Shown piece by piece: positions 1 to 8,852 of a stretch of 50,383 nt of DNA (position 1 is its first letter; every line of letters begins with the position of its first letter). The position numbers and the translations under genes were made by a program. The notes under the pieces were generated by a model. The model made no database searches. It worked only from the letters and a program-made list of their open reading frames with translations, and had not been told where the DNA came from. Origin of the DNA: Candidatus Aminicenantota bacterium (GTDB lineage Bacteria; Acidobacteriota; Aminicenantia; Aminicenantales; UBA4085); NCBI GenBank assembly GCA_026393865.1, contig JAPKZI010000233.1, forward strand, positions 1 through 50,383, written 5' to 3'.

Positions 1-448
1 TGGGGACGCGGGCGACCTTGAGGTGTTCGAGGGCCCCGGCCGAAACTTCAGAGACACTCTCGGTCAACCCGGCGCTCCGCCGTTCGGGCAGGATGACACC
101 GTCCACCCCCGCCCCCTCGGAGCTGCGCAGGATGGCGCCCAGGTTTTGAGGATCTTCGACCTCGTCGAGCAGAACGAGAAAGGGATTCTTTGCCTCTTCC
201 AGGATGGCTTCGAGTGAGGAGAACTCCTTGGGGGCGAGCGTCGCTACGACGCCCTGATGATAAGCCGAGAGCTTGTCCAGAGCCTGTTTAGGCACGAACA
301 GATAGGGCACATGGCCGGCCTTGGCCAGGGCGACGATCTCGCCGACCGGCCGCCGGCCGCCTTCCTTTTGAAGGAGGATCTTGTTGACCCGCCGCGGTGT
401 CGAGCGGAGGATCTCCAGGAGCGGATTGATCCGGCTGATCTTGTCCAT
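1..448 (-). CDS. rlmB: RlmB/TrmH-family 23S rRNA 2'-O-ribose methyltransferase (5' part, runs off left edge)
   Basis: The minus strand reads open from an ATG at 448 to the window edge, giving about 149 residues without a stop. The protein starts MDKISRINPLLEILRS, which fits the small N-terminal L30e-like substrate-binding domain of RlmB (residues 1-75). The linker YHQGVVA follows, and then the start of the SpoU/TrmH knot fold, with the family signature DPQNLGAILRSSEGAG near residue 100 and VILPERRSAG after it. Members transfer a methyl group from AdoMet to the 2'-hydroxyl of a guanosine in 23S rRNA (G2251 in E. coli) or to a tRNA ribose. The C-terminal AdoMet-binding knot lies outside the window, so RlmB cannot be separated from TrmH-like paralogues with certainty; the N-terminal domain favours RlmB. 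The gene is divergent from carA. Confidence 0.88.
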   Translation of the reverse strand, partial: MDKISRINPLLEILRSTPRRVNKILLQKEGGRRPVGEIVALAKAGHVPYLFVPKQALDKLSAYHQGVVATLAPKEFSSLEAILEEAKNPFLVLLDEVEDPQNLGAILRSSEGAGVDGVILPERRSAGLTESVSEVSAGALEHLKVARVP

Positions 449-467
449 GGGATTCGATGATAGCACA

Positions 468-557
468 AATTTCGGTGACAGATAACTCAATCACTAATTT
501 CGCCCGTCTTTTATCGCGTGATTGAATTTGGGGATTGAGTTATCTGTCACCGAAATT
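468..557. repeat. Perfect 25-bp inverted repeat between rlmB and carA
   Basis: The left arm (468-492) and right arm (533-557) are exact reverse complements over 25 nt, separated by a 40-nt spacer. Each arm contains TTGAGT followed by TATCTGTCACCGAAATT when read outward, so each outgoing strand receives the same -35-like hexamer. A second, shorter complementarity (487-494 with 518-525) lies partly in the spacer. The GGTGACAG part resembles the palindromes at 37106 and 31672, so this may be a member of a REP-like family. Confidence 0.85.
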
Positions 558-564
558 ATATAAT
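535..564 (+). promoter_or_regulatory. Probable sigma-70 promoter of carAB
   Basis: TTGAGT (535-540) and TATAAT (559-564) are separated by 18 nt. The -35 box lies inside the right arm of the inverted repeat. The predicted start near 571 leaves a short leader carrying AAAGGAG at 577-583. No experimental support. Confidence 0.6.
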
Positions 565-594
565 GAGCCGGACTCGAAAGGAGTTCGCCCCCGC

Positions 595-1671
595 TTGAAA
601 GCGATCCTGGTCCTCGAAGACGGCAGCGTCTGGCCGGGCGAAGGGTTCGGCGCCTACGCCAAGGTCTCGGGGGAGGTCGTTTTCAACACGGGGATGGTCG
701 GCTACCCCGAATCCATCACCGATCCGTCCTATCACGGCCAAATCCTCTGCCAGACCTATCCCCTCATCGGCAATTACGGCGTCAGCTCCAAAAGCTTCGA
801 GTCCGACAAGCCGAAGATCTGGGGATACATCGTCAGCGAGCTGTGCGAAGTTCCCTCCCACGCGACCTCGGAGAAGACGCTCCACGAATGGCTCAAGGAG
901 AACGGCGTCCCCGTCATCGCCGGCATCGACACGCGGGCCCTGACTAAAAAGCTGCGCCTTCACGGCGTCATGCTGGGGATCCTGGAGACCTGCTATTCGA
1001 GGGCCGACATTCCCTCGCTCCGGCGTGAGGCGCGCCTCATCCCCGACCCGAACAAGCGCCATCTGGTCGCCGAGGTCACGGTCAAAAAGATCAAGGTCTA
1101 CAATAAAGAATGCAAGACGACCGTCGCCCTCATCGACTGCGGGGCCAAGCTGAACATCCTCCAGAGCCTTCTCAAGCGGAACGTCCGGGTCGTCCGCGTC
1201 CCGGCCGAGACCGAATTCGCCAAGATCATGGACCACGCCCCCGCCGGGATCGTCATATCGAACGGACCCGGCGATCCGAAGCAGTGCGCCGCGACGATCG
1301 CCACGGTCAAACGGCTCATGCGGGAGAACGTCCCGACGCTCGGCATCTGCCTCGGCAACCAGATCCTGGCCCTGGCCGCCGGCGGGAACACGTACAAGCT
1401 CAAATTCGGCCATCGCGGCCAGAACCAGCCTTGCCGGGAAGAAGGCACCAAACGCTGTTATATCACGAGCCAAAACCACGGCTTCGCCGTGGACGTCCGG
1501 AGCCTGCCCCGATCCTGGCGGCCCTGGTTCACCAACGCCAACGACGGGACCAATGAGGGCGTCCGGCACGCCGCAAAACCGTTCATGAGCGTCCAGTTCC
1601 ATCCGGAAGCGGCCCCCGGCCCGACCGACACGGAGTTTCTCTTCGATCAATTCCTGGGAATGTTGAGATGA
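595..1671 (+). CDS. carA: Carbamoyl-phosphate synthase small (glutaminase) subunit
   Basis: CarA hydrolyses glutamine and channels ammonia to CarB for carbamoyl phosphate, the precursor of pyrimidines and arginine. The protein has the N-terminal CarA domain (residues 1-150; EDGSVWPGEGFGA, YHGQILCQTYPLIGNYG) and a class I glutamine amidotransferase domain. The nucleophile is Cys252 in LGICLGNQ, with His336 and Glu338 in VQFHPEAAPGP completing the triad. An upstream in-frame TTG at 535 would put the inverted repeat in the coding region. The TTG at 595 is preferred because AAAGGAG lies 11 nt before it and the protein then begins MKAILVLEDG, as is usual for CarA. The gene gives 358 residues, normal for the family. 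Its stop overlaps the carB start (ATGA), so the two genes are translationally coupled. Confidence 0.93.
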   Translation: MKAILVLEDGSVWPGEGFGAYAKVSGEVVFNTGMVGYPESITDPSYHGQILCQTYPLIGNYGVSSKSFESDKPKIWGYIVSELCEVPSHATSEKTLHEWLKENGVPVIAGIDTRALTKKLRLHGVMLGILETCYSRADIPSLRREARLIPDPNKRHLVAEVTVKKIKVYNKECKTTVALIDCGAKLNILQSLLKRNVRVVRVPAETEFAKIMDHAPAGIVISNGPGDPKQCAATIATVKRLMRENVPTLGICLGNQILALAAGGNTYKLKFGHRGQNQPCREEGTKRCYITSQNHGFAVDVRSLPRSWRPWFTNANDGTNEGVRHAAKPFMSVQFHPEAAPGPTDTEFLFDQFLGMLR

Positions 1672-4600
1672 GGATCCCCAAGAAAATCCTCATCCTGGGC
1701 AGCGGCGCTCTCAAGATCGGGGAAGCCGGAGAATTCGATTATTCGGGCAGCCAGGCCATCAAAGCCCTCAAGGAGGACGGGATCGAGGTGGTCCTGGTCA
1801 ATCCCAACATCGCCACGATTCAGACGTCGGAATTCCTCGCCGATAAGGTCTACTTCCTGCCGGTGACGCCTCCTTTCGTCGAGCGGGTGATCGCCCGGGA
1901 GAAGCCGGACGGCATCCTCCTCTCCTTCGGCGGCCAGACCGCGCTCAACTGCGGCGTCGAGCTCTGGAAGACCGGGGTGCTGGCGAAGCGCCGCGTGGCC
2001 GTGCTCGGGACGCCGGTCGAGGCCATCGAAAACACGGAGGACAGGGAGCTGTTCAACGCCCGGCTGGCCGAGGCCGGGCTCAAATCGCCCAAGGGCGTTG
2101 CCGCGACGACCATCGAGGACGGACTGAGCATTGCCCGGGCGATCGGCTATCCGGTCATGGCCCGCGTCGCCTACGCCCTCGGAGGGAAGGGCAGCGGCCT
2201 GTCCCAGAACGAGGACGAGCTGCGGGAGCAGCTGAGAAGGGCTTTCGCCCACGCGCCGCAGGTCCTGATCGAGGAATACCTCGAGGGCTGGAAAGAAGTC
2301 GAGTACGAGGTCGTCCGCGACAGAGACGACAACTGCATCACGGTCTGCAACATGGAGAACTTCGATCCGATGGGCATCCATACGGGCGAAAGCATCGTCA
2401 TCGCCCCTTCCCAGACCCTGACCAACGCCGAATACCACCGACTCCGCGAGATCTCGATCAAGGCCGTCCGGCACCTCGGCATCGTCGGCGAATGCAACAT
2501 CCAGTTCGCCCTCAACCCGAAGGACGGCGACTACCGGATCATCGAGGTCAACGCCCGCCTGTCGCGGAGCTCCGCCCTGGCCAGCAAGGCCACGGGCTAC
2601 CCGCTGGCCTTCATCGCGGCCAAGCTCGTCCTGGGCTATCCTCTCCCCGAACTTCTCAATTCCATCACCAAAAAGACGACGGCCTGCTTCGAGCCGGCCC
2701 TGGACTACCTCGTGGTCAAAATCCCCCGCTGGGACCTGAAGAAGTTCCGGCGCGTCTCGAAGAAGATCGGCTCGGAGATGAAATCGGTCGGGGAGGTGAT
2801 GGCCATCGGCCGCAATTTCGAGGAGGCCATCCAGAAGGCGACGCGGATGCTTCAGATCGGCATGTACGGCGTCGTCGGCAACGAAAGCTATTCCTTCAAG
2901 GATCTGGAGAAAGAGCTCCGCCAGCCGACCGACGAGCGCCTCTTCGGGATCGCCGAGGCGCTCAAGAAAGGCTGGTCCATCGACAAGATCCATCAATCGA
3001 CGAAGATCGACCGCTGGTTCCTGTCGAAGATCCGGAACATCGTCACCGTGGAGAAGAAGCTCCGCGAGCACACCCTGGCGACGCTGCCCGCCGCGCACCT
3101 GGCCGAGGCCAAGCGGAAGGGATTTTCGGACAAGCAGATCGCCATCTTCTGCGGGGGGGACGAGCTCGAAGTCCGAGCCAAGAGGACCCGGCTCCGGATC
3201 ACGCCCGCGGTCAAACAGATCGATACCCTGGCCGCCGAATACCCGGCCAGGACCAACTATCTCTATCTCACCTACCACGGCCGCGAGGACGACGTCCGCT
3301 TCGGGCCGGGCGGGAACAAGGTCATGGTCCTCGGTTCGGGATCCTACAGCATCGGCTCGTCCGTCGAATTCGACTGGTGCTGCGTTTCGGCCGTCCTCGC
3401 CCTGAAAAGGCTGGGCTACAAGACGATCATGGTCAATTACAACCCGGAAACCGTGTCCACCGACTATGACATCTGCGACCGGCTCTATTTCGAGGAGCTG
3501 AGCTTCGAGCGCGTGCTCGATATTTACAAACGCGAGAATCCGCGCGGCCTCATCCTGTCCATGGGCGGCCAGATCCCCAACAACCTCGCCCTGAAGTGCT
3601 TCAAGGCGGGCCTGCGGATCCTGGGGACTTCGCCCAAATCCATCGACATGGCCGAGAACCGCTTCAAATTTTCCCGCCTGCTCGACCGGCTCGGCATCGA
3701 CCAGCCCGAGTGGCGGGAGCTGCGGAGCGTCGCGGAAGCGGAGGCTTTCGCGGGGATCGTCGGCTATCCGGTCCTCGTCCGGCCCTCCTACGTTCTGAGC
3801 GGCGCGGCGATGAGCGTCGGCTTCGACCGAAAGGATTTGGACAAGGTCCTGAAGAAAGCGTCCCGCGTCTCGCCCGAATACCCCGTCGTCATCAGCAAGT
3901 TCATCCTCAACGCGAAGGAGATCGAGATGGACGCCGTCGCCGCCGGCGGCGAGATCATCGCCTCGGCCATCGTCGAGCACGTCGAGAACGCCGGCGTCCA
4001 TTCCGGCGACGCGACCATGGTCATTCCGCCGCAAAAGACCTACATCGAGACCATGCGCAAGATCCAGGAGACCGGCCGGAAGATCGCCGCGGCCTTGAAG
4101 ATCAGCGGACCCTTCAACATCCAGTTCATCGCCAAGGACAACGAGATCAAGGTCATCGAGTGCAACTTGCGGGCCTCGCGGTCCTTCCCCTTCGTCTCCA
4201 AGGTGTCCCGGGTCGACTTCATCGGGCTGGCCGTGGAGGCCATGCTCGGCCGGCCTGTGAAAAACAGGAAATCCACGCTCGACCTCAATTACGTCGGGGT
4301 GAAGGCGCCCCAGTTCTCTTTCTCGCGGCTGAAGGGCGCGGACCCGACGCTCGGCGTGGAGATGGCCTCGACGGGCGAGGTCGCCTGCCTCGGCGAAGAC
4401 GTCCACGAGGCTTTCCTCAAATCGCTGCTCTCGGCCGGCTACTCCCTTCCCCGGCGCTCTATTCTCCTCAGCATCGGCGGCCGGATTCAAAAACACAGGT
4501 TTCTCGCCGCCGCCCGAACGCTCGCCGGGCTGGGACTGGCGCTCTACGCGACCGACGGCACGTCCGCCTTCCTCAAAGCCAACGGCGTTCTGAACACGCG

Positions 4601-4856
4601 GCTCCACAAGATCCACGAACACCGCTCTCCGAACATCCGGGACCACATCGCCGAGAGGAAGATCGACTTCGTTATCTCCACGCCCGACCCGGAGCGCAAG
4701 GCCGCCTCCCGGAGCGGTTACGAGCTCCGGCGGATGGCCGTGGATTACTCCGTGCCGCTCCTGACGAATCTCCAAGTGGCGGAGCTCTTCGTCCAGTCGC
4801 TGGCCCTCAAAAAAGCCGATGACCTGCCCATCAAGCACTGGGCGGAATATGAGTGA
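1668..4856 (+). CDS. carB: Carbamoyl-phosphate synthase large subunit
   Basis: The 1062-residue protein is full length for CarB. It carries two ATP-grasp synthetase halves: the N-half (about 1-400) makes carboxyphosphate, and the C-half (about 550-930) phosphorylates carbamate. An MGS-like allosteric domain follows (about 940-1062; LATDGTSAFLKANG). Recognisable motifs are GSGALKIGEAGEFDYSGSQA at the N-terminus, its counterpart GSGSYSIGSSVEFDWC at the start of the second half, and the ATP-grasp IIEVNARLSRSSAL. The segment KTTACFEPALDY and the following VVKIPRWDL read more like eukaryotic/Bacteroidetes-type CPSase than the E. coli sequence. It overlaps carA by 4 nt and ends 38 nt before a convergent gene, with a shared hairpin terminator between them. 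Confidence 0.96.
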   Translation: MRIPKKILILGSGALKIGEAGEFDYSGSQAIKALKEDGIEVVLVNPNIATIQTSEFLADKVYFLPVTPPFVERVIAREKPDGILLSFGGQTALNCGVELWKTGVLAKRRVAVLGTPVEAIENTEDRELFNARLAEAGLKSPKGVAATTIEDGLSIARAIGYPVMARVAYALGGKGSGLSQNEDELREQLRRAFAHAPQVLIEEYLEGWKEVEYEVVRDRDDNCITVCNMENFDPMGIHTGESIVIAPSQTLTNAEYHRLREISIKAVRHLGIVGECNIQFALNPKDGDYRIIEVNARLSRSSALASKATGYPLAFIAAKLVLGYPLPELLNSITKKTTACFEPALDYLVVKIPRWDLKKFRRVSKKIGSEMKSVGEVMAIGRNFEEAIQKATRMLQIGMYGVVGNESYSFKDLEKELRQPTDERLFGIAEALKKGWSIDKIHQSTKIDRWFLSKIRNIVTVEKKLREHTLATLPAAHLAEAKRKGFSDKQIAIFCGGDELEVRAKRTRLRITPAVKQIDTLAAEYPARTNYLYLTYHGREDDVRFGPGGNKVMVLGSGSYSIGSSVEFDWCCVSAVLALKRLGYKTIMVNYNPETVSTDYDICDRLYFEELSFERVLDIYKRENPRGLILSMGGQIPNNLALKCFKAGLRILGTSPKSIDMAENRFKFSRLLDRLGIDQPEWRELRSVAEAEAFAGIVGYPVLVRPSYVLSGAAMSVGFDRKDLDKVLKKASRVSPEYPVVISKFILNAKEIEMDAVAAGGEIIASAIVEHVENAGVHSGDATMVIPPQKTYIETMRKIQETGRKIAAALKISGPFNIQFIAKDNEIKVIECNLRASRSFPFVSKVSRVDFIGLAVEAMLGRPVKNRKSTLDLNYVGVKAPQFSFSRLKGADPTLGVEMASTGEVACLGEDVHEAFLKSLLSAGYSLPRRSILLSIGGRIQKHRFLAAARTLAGLGLALYATDGTSAFLKANGVLNTRLHKIHEHRSPNIRDHIAERKIDFVISTPDPERKAASRSGYELRRMAVDYSVPLLTNLQVAELFVQSLALKKADDLPIKHWAEYE

Positions 4857-4884
4857 AAAAAGGGGCAGATCAAACGCTGCCCCT
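4856..4884 (-). terminator. Hairpin terminator between carB and the convergent SH3/beta-barrel gene
   Basis: AGGGGCAG (4861-4868) pairs with CTGCCCCT (4877-4884), an 8-bp stem with an 8-nt loop. On the minus strand it is followed by a T-run (complement of the A-run ending at 4860). It suits the minus-strand gene; on the plus strand the tail is weak. Confidence 0.65.
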
Positions 4885-4893
4885 AAAGAAGCG

Positions 4894-5763
4894 TCAGAAT
4901 ATGAATCCGGCCGCGAGGCTGAGGGTCAGGCCTCCCAGGCCGGCCTCGTCTTCGAGCGGCTTGATTTTGATCGAGGTGTACTTCACCCGCGCATCGATTC
5001 CGAGGAAACTCAAACGGGCCGAAAGGCCTCCGCAGACCGCGAATCCGTAACCCCATCCATCGACCGTGCCGATGACGTTCTTTTCCTGGTACTTGCACCC
5101 GGCCCCTCCGGCTCCGACGTACGGCATGATGGACCCGGACAGGGCATGAAAGATGAGCATCGCGTCTATGGGATAGACCGTCATCGTCGTCTCATCTTGA
5201 GTCACGGTCAAGAGGCCCTTTTTATTGAAATAGCCGCCCTCCAAAGACAGATAGAACCCGCCCGCCACTCGAAACCGGATTTCTCCGCCCAAAACGGAAC
5301 CGCTCCCATAGATCGTTTTGAAGATCGCATCGCTCGGCGCGAACGACCCGTATCGGCCCAAGATCATCATCGAGGGCCGAGGACGCTGGATCCCGGCCGC
5401 GGGGGGCGGACTTGGCTGAGGCGCCGGTTTGGCCGCGACGGGGCTGACGACGGCGGCCTGTGGGACGCCCGCCGCCGGTTTGGCCGCGACGGCGTTGACG
5501 ACATCGACGACGCTGCTGTTGATGTATCCGGAGATCGTCGCCCCGCTCTCATCGGTGACCATGATCTCAAACCAATCCCCGATTTTCTGGCGCGATTCGA
5601 GCATCGTGCCGAGATTCACCTGCTTGACGATGGCGCTGGTCATGTCCGGCTCGGCCCGGACATTGGCCGCTTGAACCTTGACCTTCAACATTTTCGTTTC
5701 CTGAGCGCGCAGCCCCACGGCCGCGATGATCGACACAGCGAGGAACACGATTATTTTTCTCAT
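4894..5763 (-). CDS. Exported protein: bacterial SH3 domain fused to outer-membrane beta-barrel
   Basis: The 289-residue protein begins with a Sec signal peptide (MRKIIVFLAVSIIAAVGLRA, cleavage near residue 20). Residues about 25-90 form a bacterial SH3-like domain (LKVKVQAANVRAEPDMTSAIV, then a GDWFEIMV strand and GYINSS), a fold commonly used to bind peptidoglycan or peptides. A Pro/Ala linker (about 90-135) leads to a barrel-like C-terminal half rich in alternating aromatic strands and ending in phenylalanine, as outer-membrane proteins do. The barrel half is similar to the protein at 23217-23747 (KTIYGSG versus KSIYGGG; GGYFNKKG versus GGYYAKTG). It starts 14 nt after the stop of the upstream protease gene and is probably co-transcribed with it. 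Function unknown; it could tether the outer membrane to the wall. Confidence 0.75.
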   Translation of the reverse strand: MRKIIVFLAVSIIAAVGLRAQETKMLKVKVQAANVRAEPDMTSAIVKQVNLGTMLESRQKIGDWFEIMVTDESGATISGYINSSVVDVVNAVAAKPAAGVPQAAVVSPVAAKPAPQPSPPPAAGIQRPRPSMMILGRYGSFAPSDAIFKTIYGSGSVLGGEIRFRVAGGFYLSLEGGYFNKKGLLTVTQDETTMTVYPIDAMLIFHALSGSIMPYVGAGGAGCKYQEKNVIGTVDGWGYGFAVCGGLSARLSFLGIDARVKYTSIKIKPLEDEAGLGGLTLSLAAGFIF

Positions 5764-5777
5764 GGCCTGTTCCTTAC

Positions 5778-7712
5778 CTACTTCACGACCGTGGCTTTGA
5801 CGCTTTCCACGCCGCCCTCATCGACCGACGTGACGCCATACGTCTGTTCCGTCTTGGGCGCCATCCGGTAGCGGCAAGCCCGCGTGTCGCCAGGGAGTTC
5901 GCCGAGCTGGACCCAGCTGTTTCCCACCATTTGATAAACGCGATACGCCGCGATCGTCAGCCCGGCATTCGCCGCGTTGGCCTCCCAGCTCAAGTCGATC
6001 AGGGACTCGGACTGGGTCACCGAACGGTTCGTCAGCCGGACGGCGGTCAGATTGGACGGCGGGCTGACCAGCTTGAAGTTCGCCGTCACGCTCTTGTCGC
6101 GGTCCATATGAATGATGACGGGATTCCCCTTGCCGCTGGCGTCCCCCGACCAGCCCGTTAAGGCGCAGTATTGAGCCGGCACGGCTCGAACCTCGGCATC
6201 GGCTCCGGTGCTGTGCGTATAGGCTCCGGGGACAGGAGATGTCGTCCCGAGGGAGGCGTTGTTGACGGCGATTTGGAGGGTTTTTCCGCCGAAAGAGATG
6301 TTGCAGGACATATCGACGCCCGCGCTCATGATGGTGTCGAGGTAAGCGTTCGTCAGGGAGCCGTCATAGGCGTTGCTGTTAGGGACGGTGTTCTTGTTGA
6401 ACGTCTTTCCCGGGACGTAATAATCGCCGGCGTTGGCGGCCAGGTTCTTCTCGATTTGTTCGAGGCCATCCGCCTCCATTAACCGGACAAGCTTGTGGGC
6501 GGAATAGGAATTATCGTAGAGAAAGTTATTCGAGGCGTTCAACGTGGCGTCGACGTGCCAGATAAGAAGCCCGTCGGCCGGGAGTCCCGTGTCGTTATTG
6601 ACGCGGTATCTGTTCTGGACAATGAAGAATTCCTTGAAGGGACTGGCCAGGCTGTAGTTAGGCCAGAAGATGACCGCGTCCTGATGGCTCCCCGTCGGGC
6701 GGAGAACGTAGGTCCGGCTTCCGGAGCTGCAGACTTGCGGCGTGAGCCAATCGAGGAGCATCTTGCTGAAGCCGTTATGGTCGCCGCTGGTGGCCATGAT
6801 GTCGAGGCCGCCGACCCCGCCTCTGGGTCCGACCGCGTCGTCGTAGTCATATAAATCCGGAAGGCCGATCGCATGGCCCGTCTCATGAATCATCGTCTTC
6901 GGGCTGAATGTTCCGGGATAGGGATTCGCTTCCCACTGCCAGGAATACCTCGCTCCGCTGAACTGCTTGCCGTCGAGGGTGTACGATGAGCTCCAGCCGG
7001 TGTAATAACCCCACCAGAAATTGGACCAGCCGTTATCCGGGCCCGTCCAAACAACAAGGAAATAGTCGATCACCCCATTGTTGTCGTTGTCATATTGGGA
7101 AAAGTCGTGGCCCTGACCATCAAAGTAATTCAGCGCTTCCTTGATCAGATTTTCGCGGCCTGCGGTTGTCTGGGCGACGCTGGCCCGCGTGGCGCTCGGT
7201 CTGTACCACCCCAGCGTCGATCCCAGGATCTCGAGCTGGTTGTAGGACGAGCGGCGGTAAAAGTTGCGCATACTTTCGTAGGGGTAGCCGGAGCCCCCGT
7301 CTCCAAAGACCTTGCCGTTGATCGAATCCTTGGTCTGGCTCGATGGATAATCCGAGAAATCTATGAGCAGGACGAACACTTTGTTGTTTCCCTTGTTGCG
7401 CAGTCCCGGCCTGATCCCCGACGGAAACGCCGGCAGGATGCGGTCGATCTCGGCGTCGGACAGGCCGAGCGACTTGAGGCGAAGGCGTTCGGCCCTGATC
7501 TGAAACTCTTCGAGGAGCCCCGGTTCCACTTGGTCGTTGCCCAGGGCTTTGGCGAACGCGATGCGCTGCGCCAGCGTGCCGTCGAGACGGTATCGGGCCA
7601 ACTGCTGCCTTGTCGGCGGTTCCAACGCGAACAGACCGCCCGATATCGCGAAGATGAGGGCGAGCAGGATCGGGCCATTGATTCTTGGGCTTATTCTAAG
7701 CAAGGGTTTCAT
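5778..7712 (-). CDS. Secreted M6-family metalloprotease with C-terminal repeat and FN3-like domains
   Basis: The 644-residue protein has an N-terminal signal/anchor (about residues 12-30), a propeptide-like region, and an M6 (immune inhibitor A-like) catalytic domain. Zinc site: HETGHAIGLPDLYD starting at His276, i.e. HExxHxxGxxD with Glu277 as catalytic base; IMATSG downstream is the probable Met-turn. After about residue 470 comes a divergent InlB/bacterial-repeat-like module (ITYHST-type strands, LTGWSGDASGKGNPV, DRDKSVTANF). The last 100 residues form a fibronectin-III-like sandwich with NRSVTQSESLIDLSWEAN. The start ATG has AAAGGAGG at 7717-7724, 4 nt upstream. The gene pairs with the barrel gene downstream, the same order as at 23.2-25.6 kb. 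The substrate is unknown; a role in extracellular protein degradation is inferred. Confidence 0.85.
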   Translation of the reverse strand: MKPLLRISPRINGPILLALIFAISGGLFALEPPTRQQLARYRLDGTLAQRIAFAKALGNDQVEPGLLEEFQIRAERLRLKSLGLSDAEIDRILPAFPSGIRPGLRNKGNNKVFVLLIDFSDYPSSQTKDSINGKVFGDGGSGYPYESMRNFYRRSSYNQLEILGSTLGWYRPSATRASVAQTTAGRENLIKEALNYFDGQGHDFSQYDNDNNGVIDYFLVVWTGPDNGWSNFWWGYYTGWSSSYTLDGKQFSGARYSWQWEANPYPGTFSPKTMIHETGHAIGLPDLYDYDDAVGPRGGVGGLDIMATSGDHNGFSKMLLDWLTPQVCSSGSRTYVLRPTGSHQDAVIFWPNYSLASPFKEFFIVQNRYRVNNDTGLPADGLLIWHVDATLNASNNFLYDNSYSAHKLVRLMEADGLEQIEKNLAANAGDYYVPGKTFNKNTVPNSNAYDGSLTNAYLDTIMSAGVDMSCNISFGGKTLQIAVNNASLGTTSPVPGAYTHSTGADAEVRAVPAQYCALTGWSGDASGKGNPVIIHMDRDKSVTANFKLVSPPSNLTAVRLTNRSVTQSESLIDLSWEANAANAGLTIAAYRVYQMVGNSWVQLGELPGDTRACRYRMAPKTEQTYGVTSVDEGGVESVKATVVK

Positions 7713-7884
7713 TAGACCTCCTTTAATCCGTGTTCATGATTTCATGGGAAAAGCTTCCGGCTTGTCAATGAATGGACATCGAAGTCCTGAAATGCGAATA
7801 AGAAAAATCAAGGAGCATTCAGCCACGCATTTCTTATAATCCCTTTGAGAGGAGGAAATTTTTTTGAAACGAAAAATTCCGGGC

Positions 7885-7933
7885 AAAAAAAAGGGGGCGG
7901 GAACCGAATTCTTCCGAATCCGGTTCCCGCCCC
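7885..7933 (-). terminator. Strong rho-independent terminator after the DUF4412-like gene
   Basis: GGGGCGGGAACCG (7894-7906) pairs with 7921-7933 over 13 bp, extended inward by ATTC/GAAT after one mismatch around a TTCC loop. On the minus strand it is followed by eight Ts. It lies 37 nt beyond the stop of the gene at 7970. Confidence 0.88.
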
Positions 7934-7969
7934 TGGCATTTCAGGTCTCTTTGACTCCTAAACGAATTC

Positions 7970-8698
7970 TTATCTCTTCTGGATCGCGTCCATGCTCAGC
8001 GTCGCCGTTTTGGTAAAGCCGGCGGGCACGCTATAGACGCCGGCAGGCGCGTCCTTCTTCGTGATCTCGATGACCTCGGTCGTCGAGCGCATCTTGGCGC
8101 CCATGATATCGCCGGACGTTTCGGTGGCGATCTGGAAGCCCTTGATCTTGGCCATTTCCTTGACCGAGGCCTCGTCCATCATCATCTGGCCTTTGACCAG
8201 GTTCCCCCAGATCTTGGCGTTGAAGGCGTTGGCGTCGAAGGGCACGTCGGTCGCCGCCCAGACCTTCATCTTCAAGGCGAACATGGTCATGCTCAAATTG
8301 ACGTCATAACCGGTGCAGGTCCACGAGCCGACCTTCTTGGTCTCGGTCGTCGGGGCGACGGTCGCGCTCATCTTCATCATGCCGGCGAAGGCCGCCGCTT
8401 CGGGAGGAAGGAGCTTGGACATATCGAGGGGCAGGGCCGTCTCGACGTAGGTCTTGGCTTTGGTGTTGATGATATAGCCGAGGTTCTTCTTCAGGTCGAT
8501 GATGAACGCTTGGTCGCCCCCGAGGGAGGCGAACTTATCGTCGGCGATCCATTGTTCGGTGATTCCGTCCTGGGCCGGCGTGTTCTGGCCCATGATGGAC
8601 ATCGCATCCGAATGAGTTTTGGTCTTGACGTAGACGTCCGCGCTCAAAGAGAGCGTGACGGCCAGGACCAGCACGAGGCAGGCAAAAAACTTTTTCAT
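7970..8698 (-). CDS. Exported DUF4412-like protein of unknown function
   Basis: The 242-residue protein has a clear Sec signal (MKKFFACLVLVLAVTLSLSA) and then a soluble beta-rich domain. The pattern of a small beta-sheet module, VYVKTKTHSD, an EQWIADDKF strand and IINTKAKTYVE is typical of exported proteins annotated DUF4412, whose role is not established. Two cysteine-poor halves follow; WTCTGYDVN contains the only internal cysteine. AAAGGAG lies just upstream of the ATG. It has its own promoter (8752-8780) and terminator (7885-7933), so it is a single-gene unit. I do not recognise a more specific function. Confidence 0.7.
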   Translation of the reverse strand: MKKFFACLVLVLAVTLSLSADVYVKTKTHSDAMSIMGQNTPAQDGITEQWIADDKFASLGGDQAFIIDLKKNLGYIINTKAKTYVETALPLDMSKLLPPEAAAFAGMMKMSATVAPTTETKKVGSWTCTGYDVNLSMTMFALKMKVWAATDVPFDANAFNAKIWGNLVKGQMMMDEASVKEMAKIKGFQIATETSGDIMGAKMRSTTEVIEITKKDAPAGVYSVPAGFTKTATLSMDAIQKR

Positions 8699-8751
8699 GA
8701 CAAATTCTCCTTTATAATTTTCGTCCGATAAAGGACATTTCAGATAGAATT

Positions 8752-8780
8752 ATTATAGCAAACTTCCCAGAATAACACAA
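8752..8780 (-). promoter_or_regulatory. Sigma-70-type promoter of the DUF4412-like gene
   Basis: Minus strand TTGTGT (8775-8780), a 17-nt spacer and a perfect TATAAT (8752-8757). Start expected near 8745, giving a leader of about 47 nt with AAAGGAG before the ATG at 8698. Confidence 0.65.
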
Positions 8781-8852
8781 GGCTTCCCGAGGCTGGAGCC
8801 AAAACGCGAGTCGGGTGGGTCAAGCAGCCTCGTTCCGGGCCGGTTTACGGAC

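Noticed and set aside
1647..4838. Very long open frame antisense to carB
   Set aside because: It exactly shadows a strongly conserved gene; its product is repetitive Asp/Gly/Arg-rich with no domain. High GC produces such frames.
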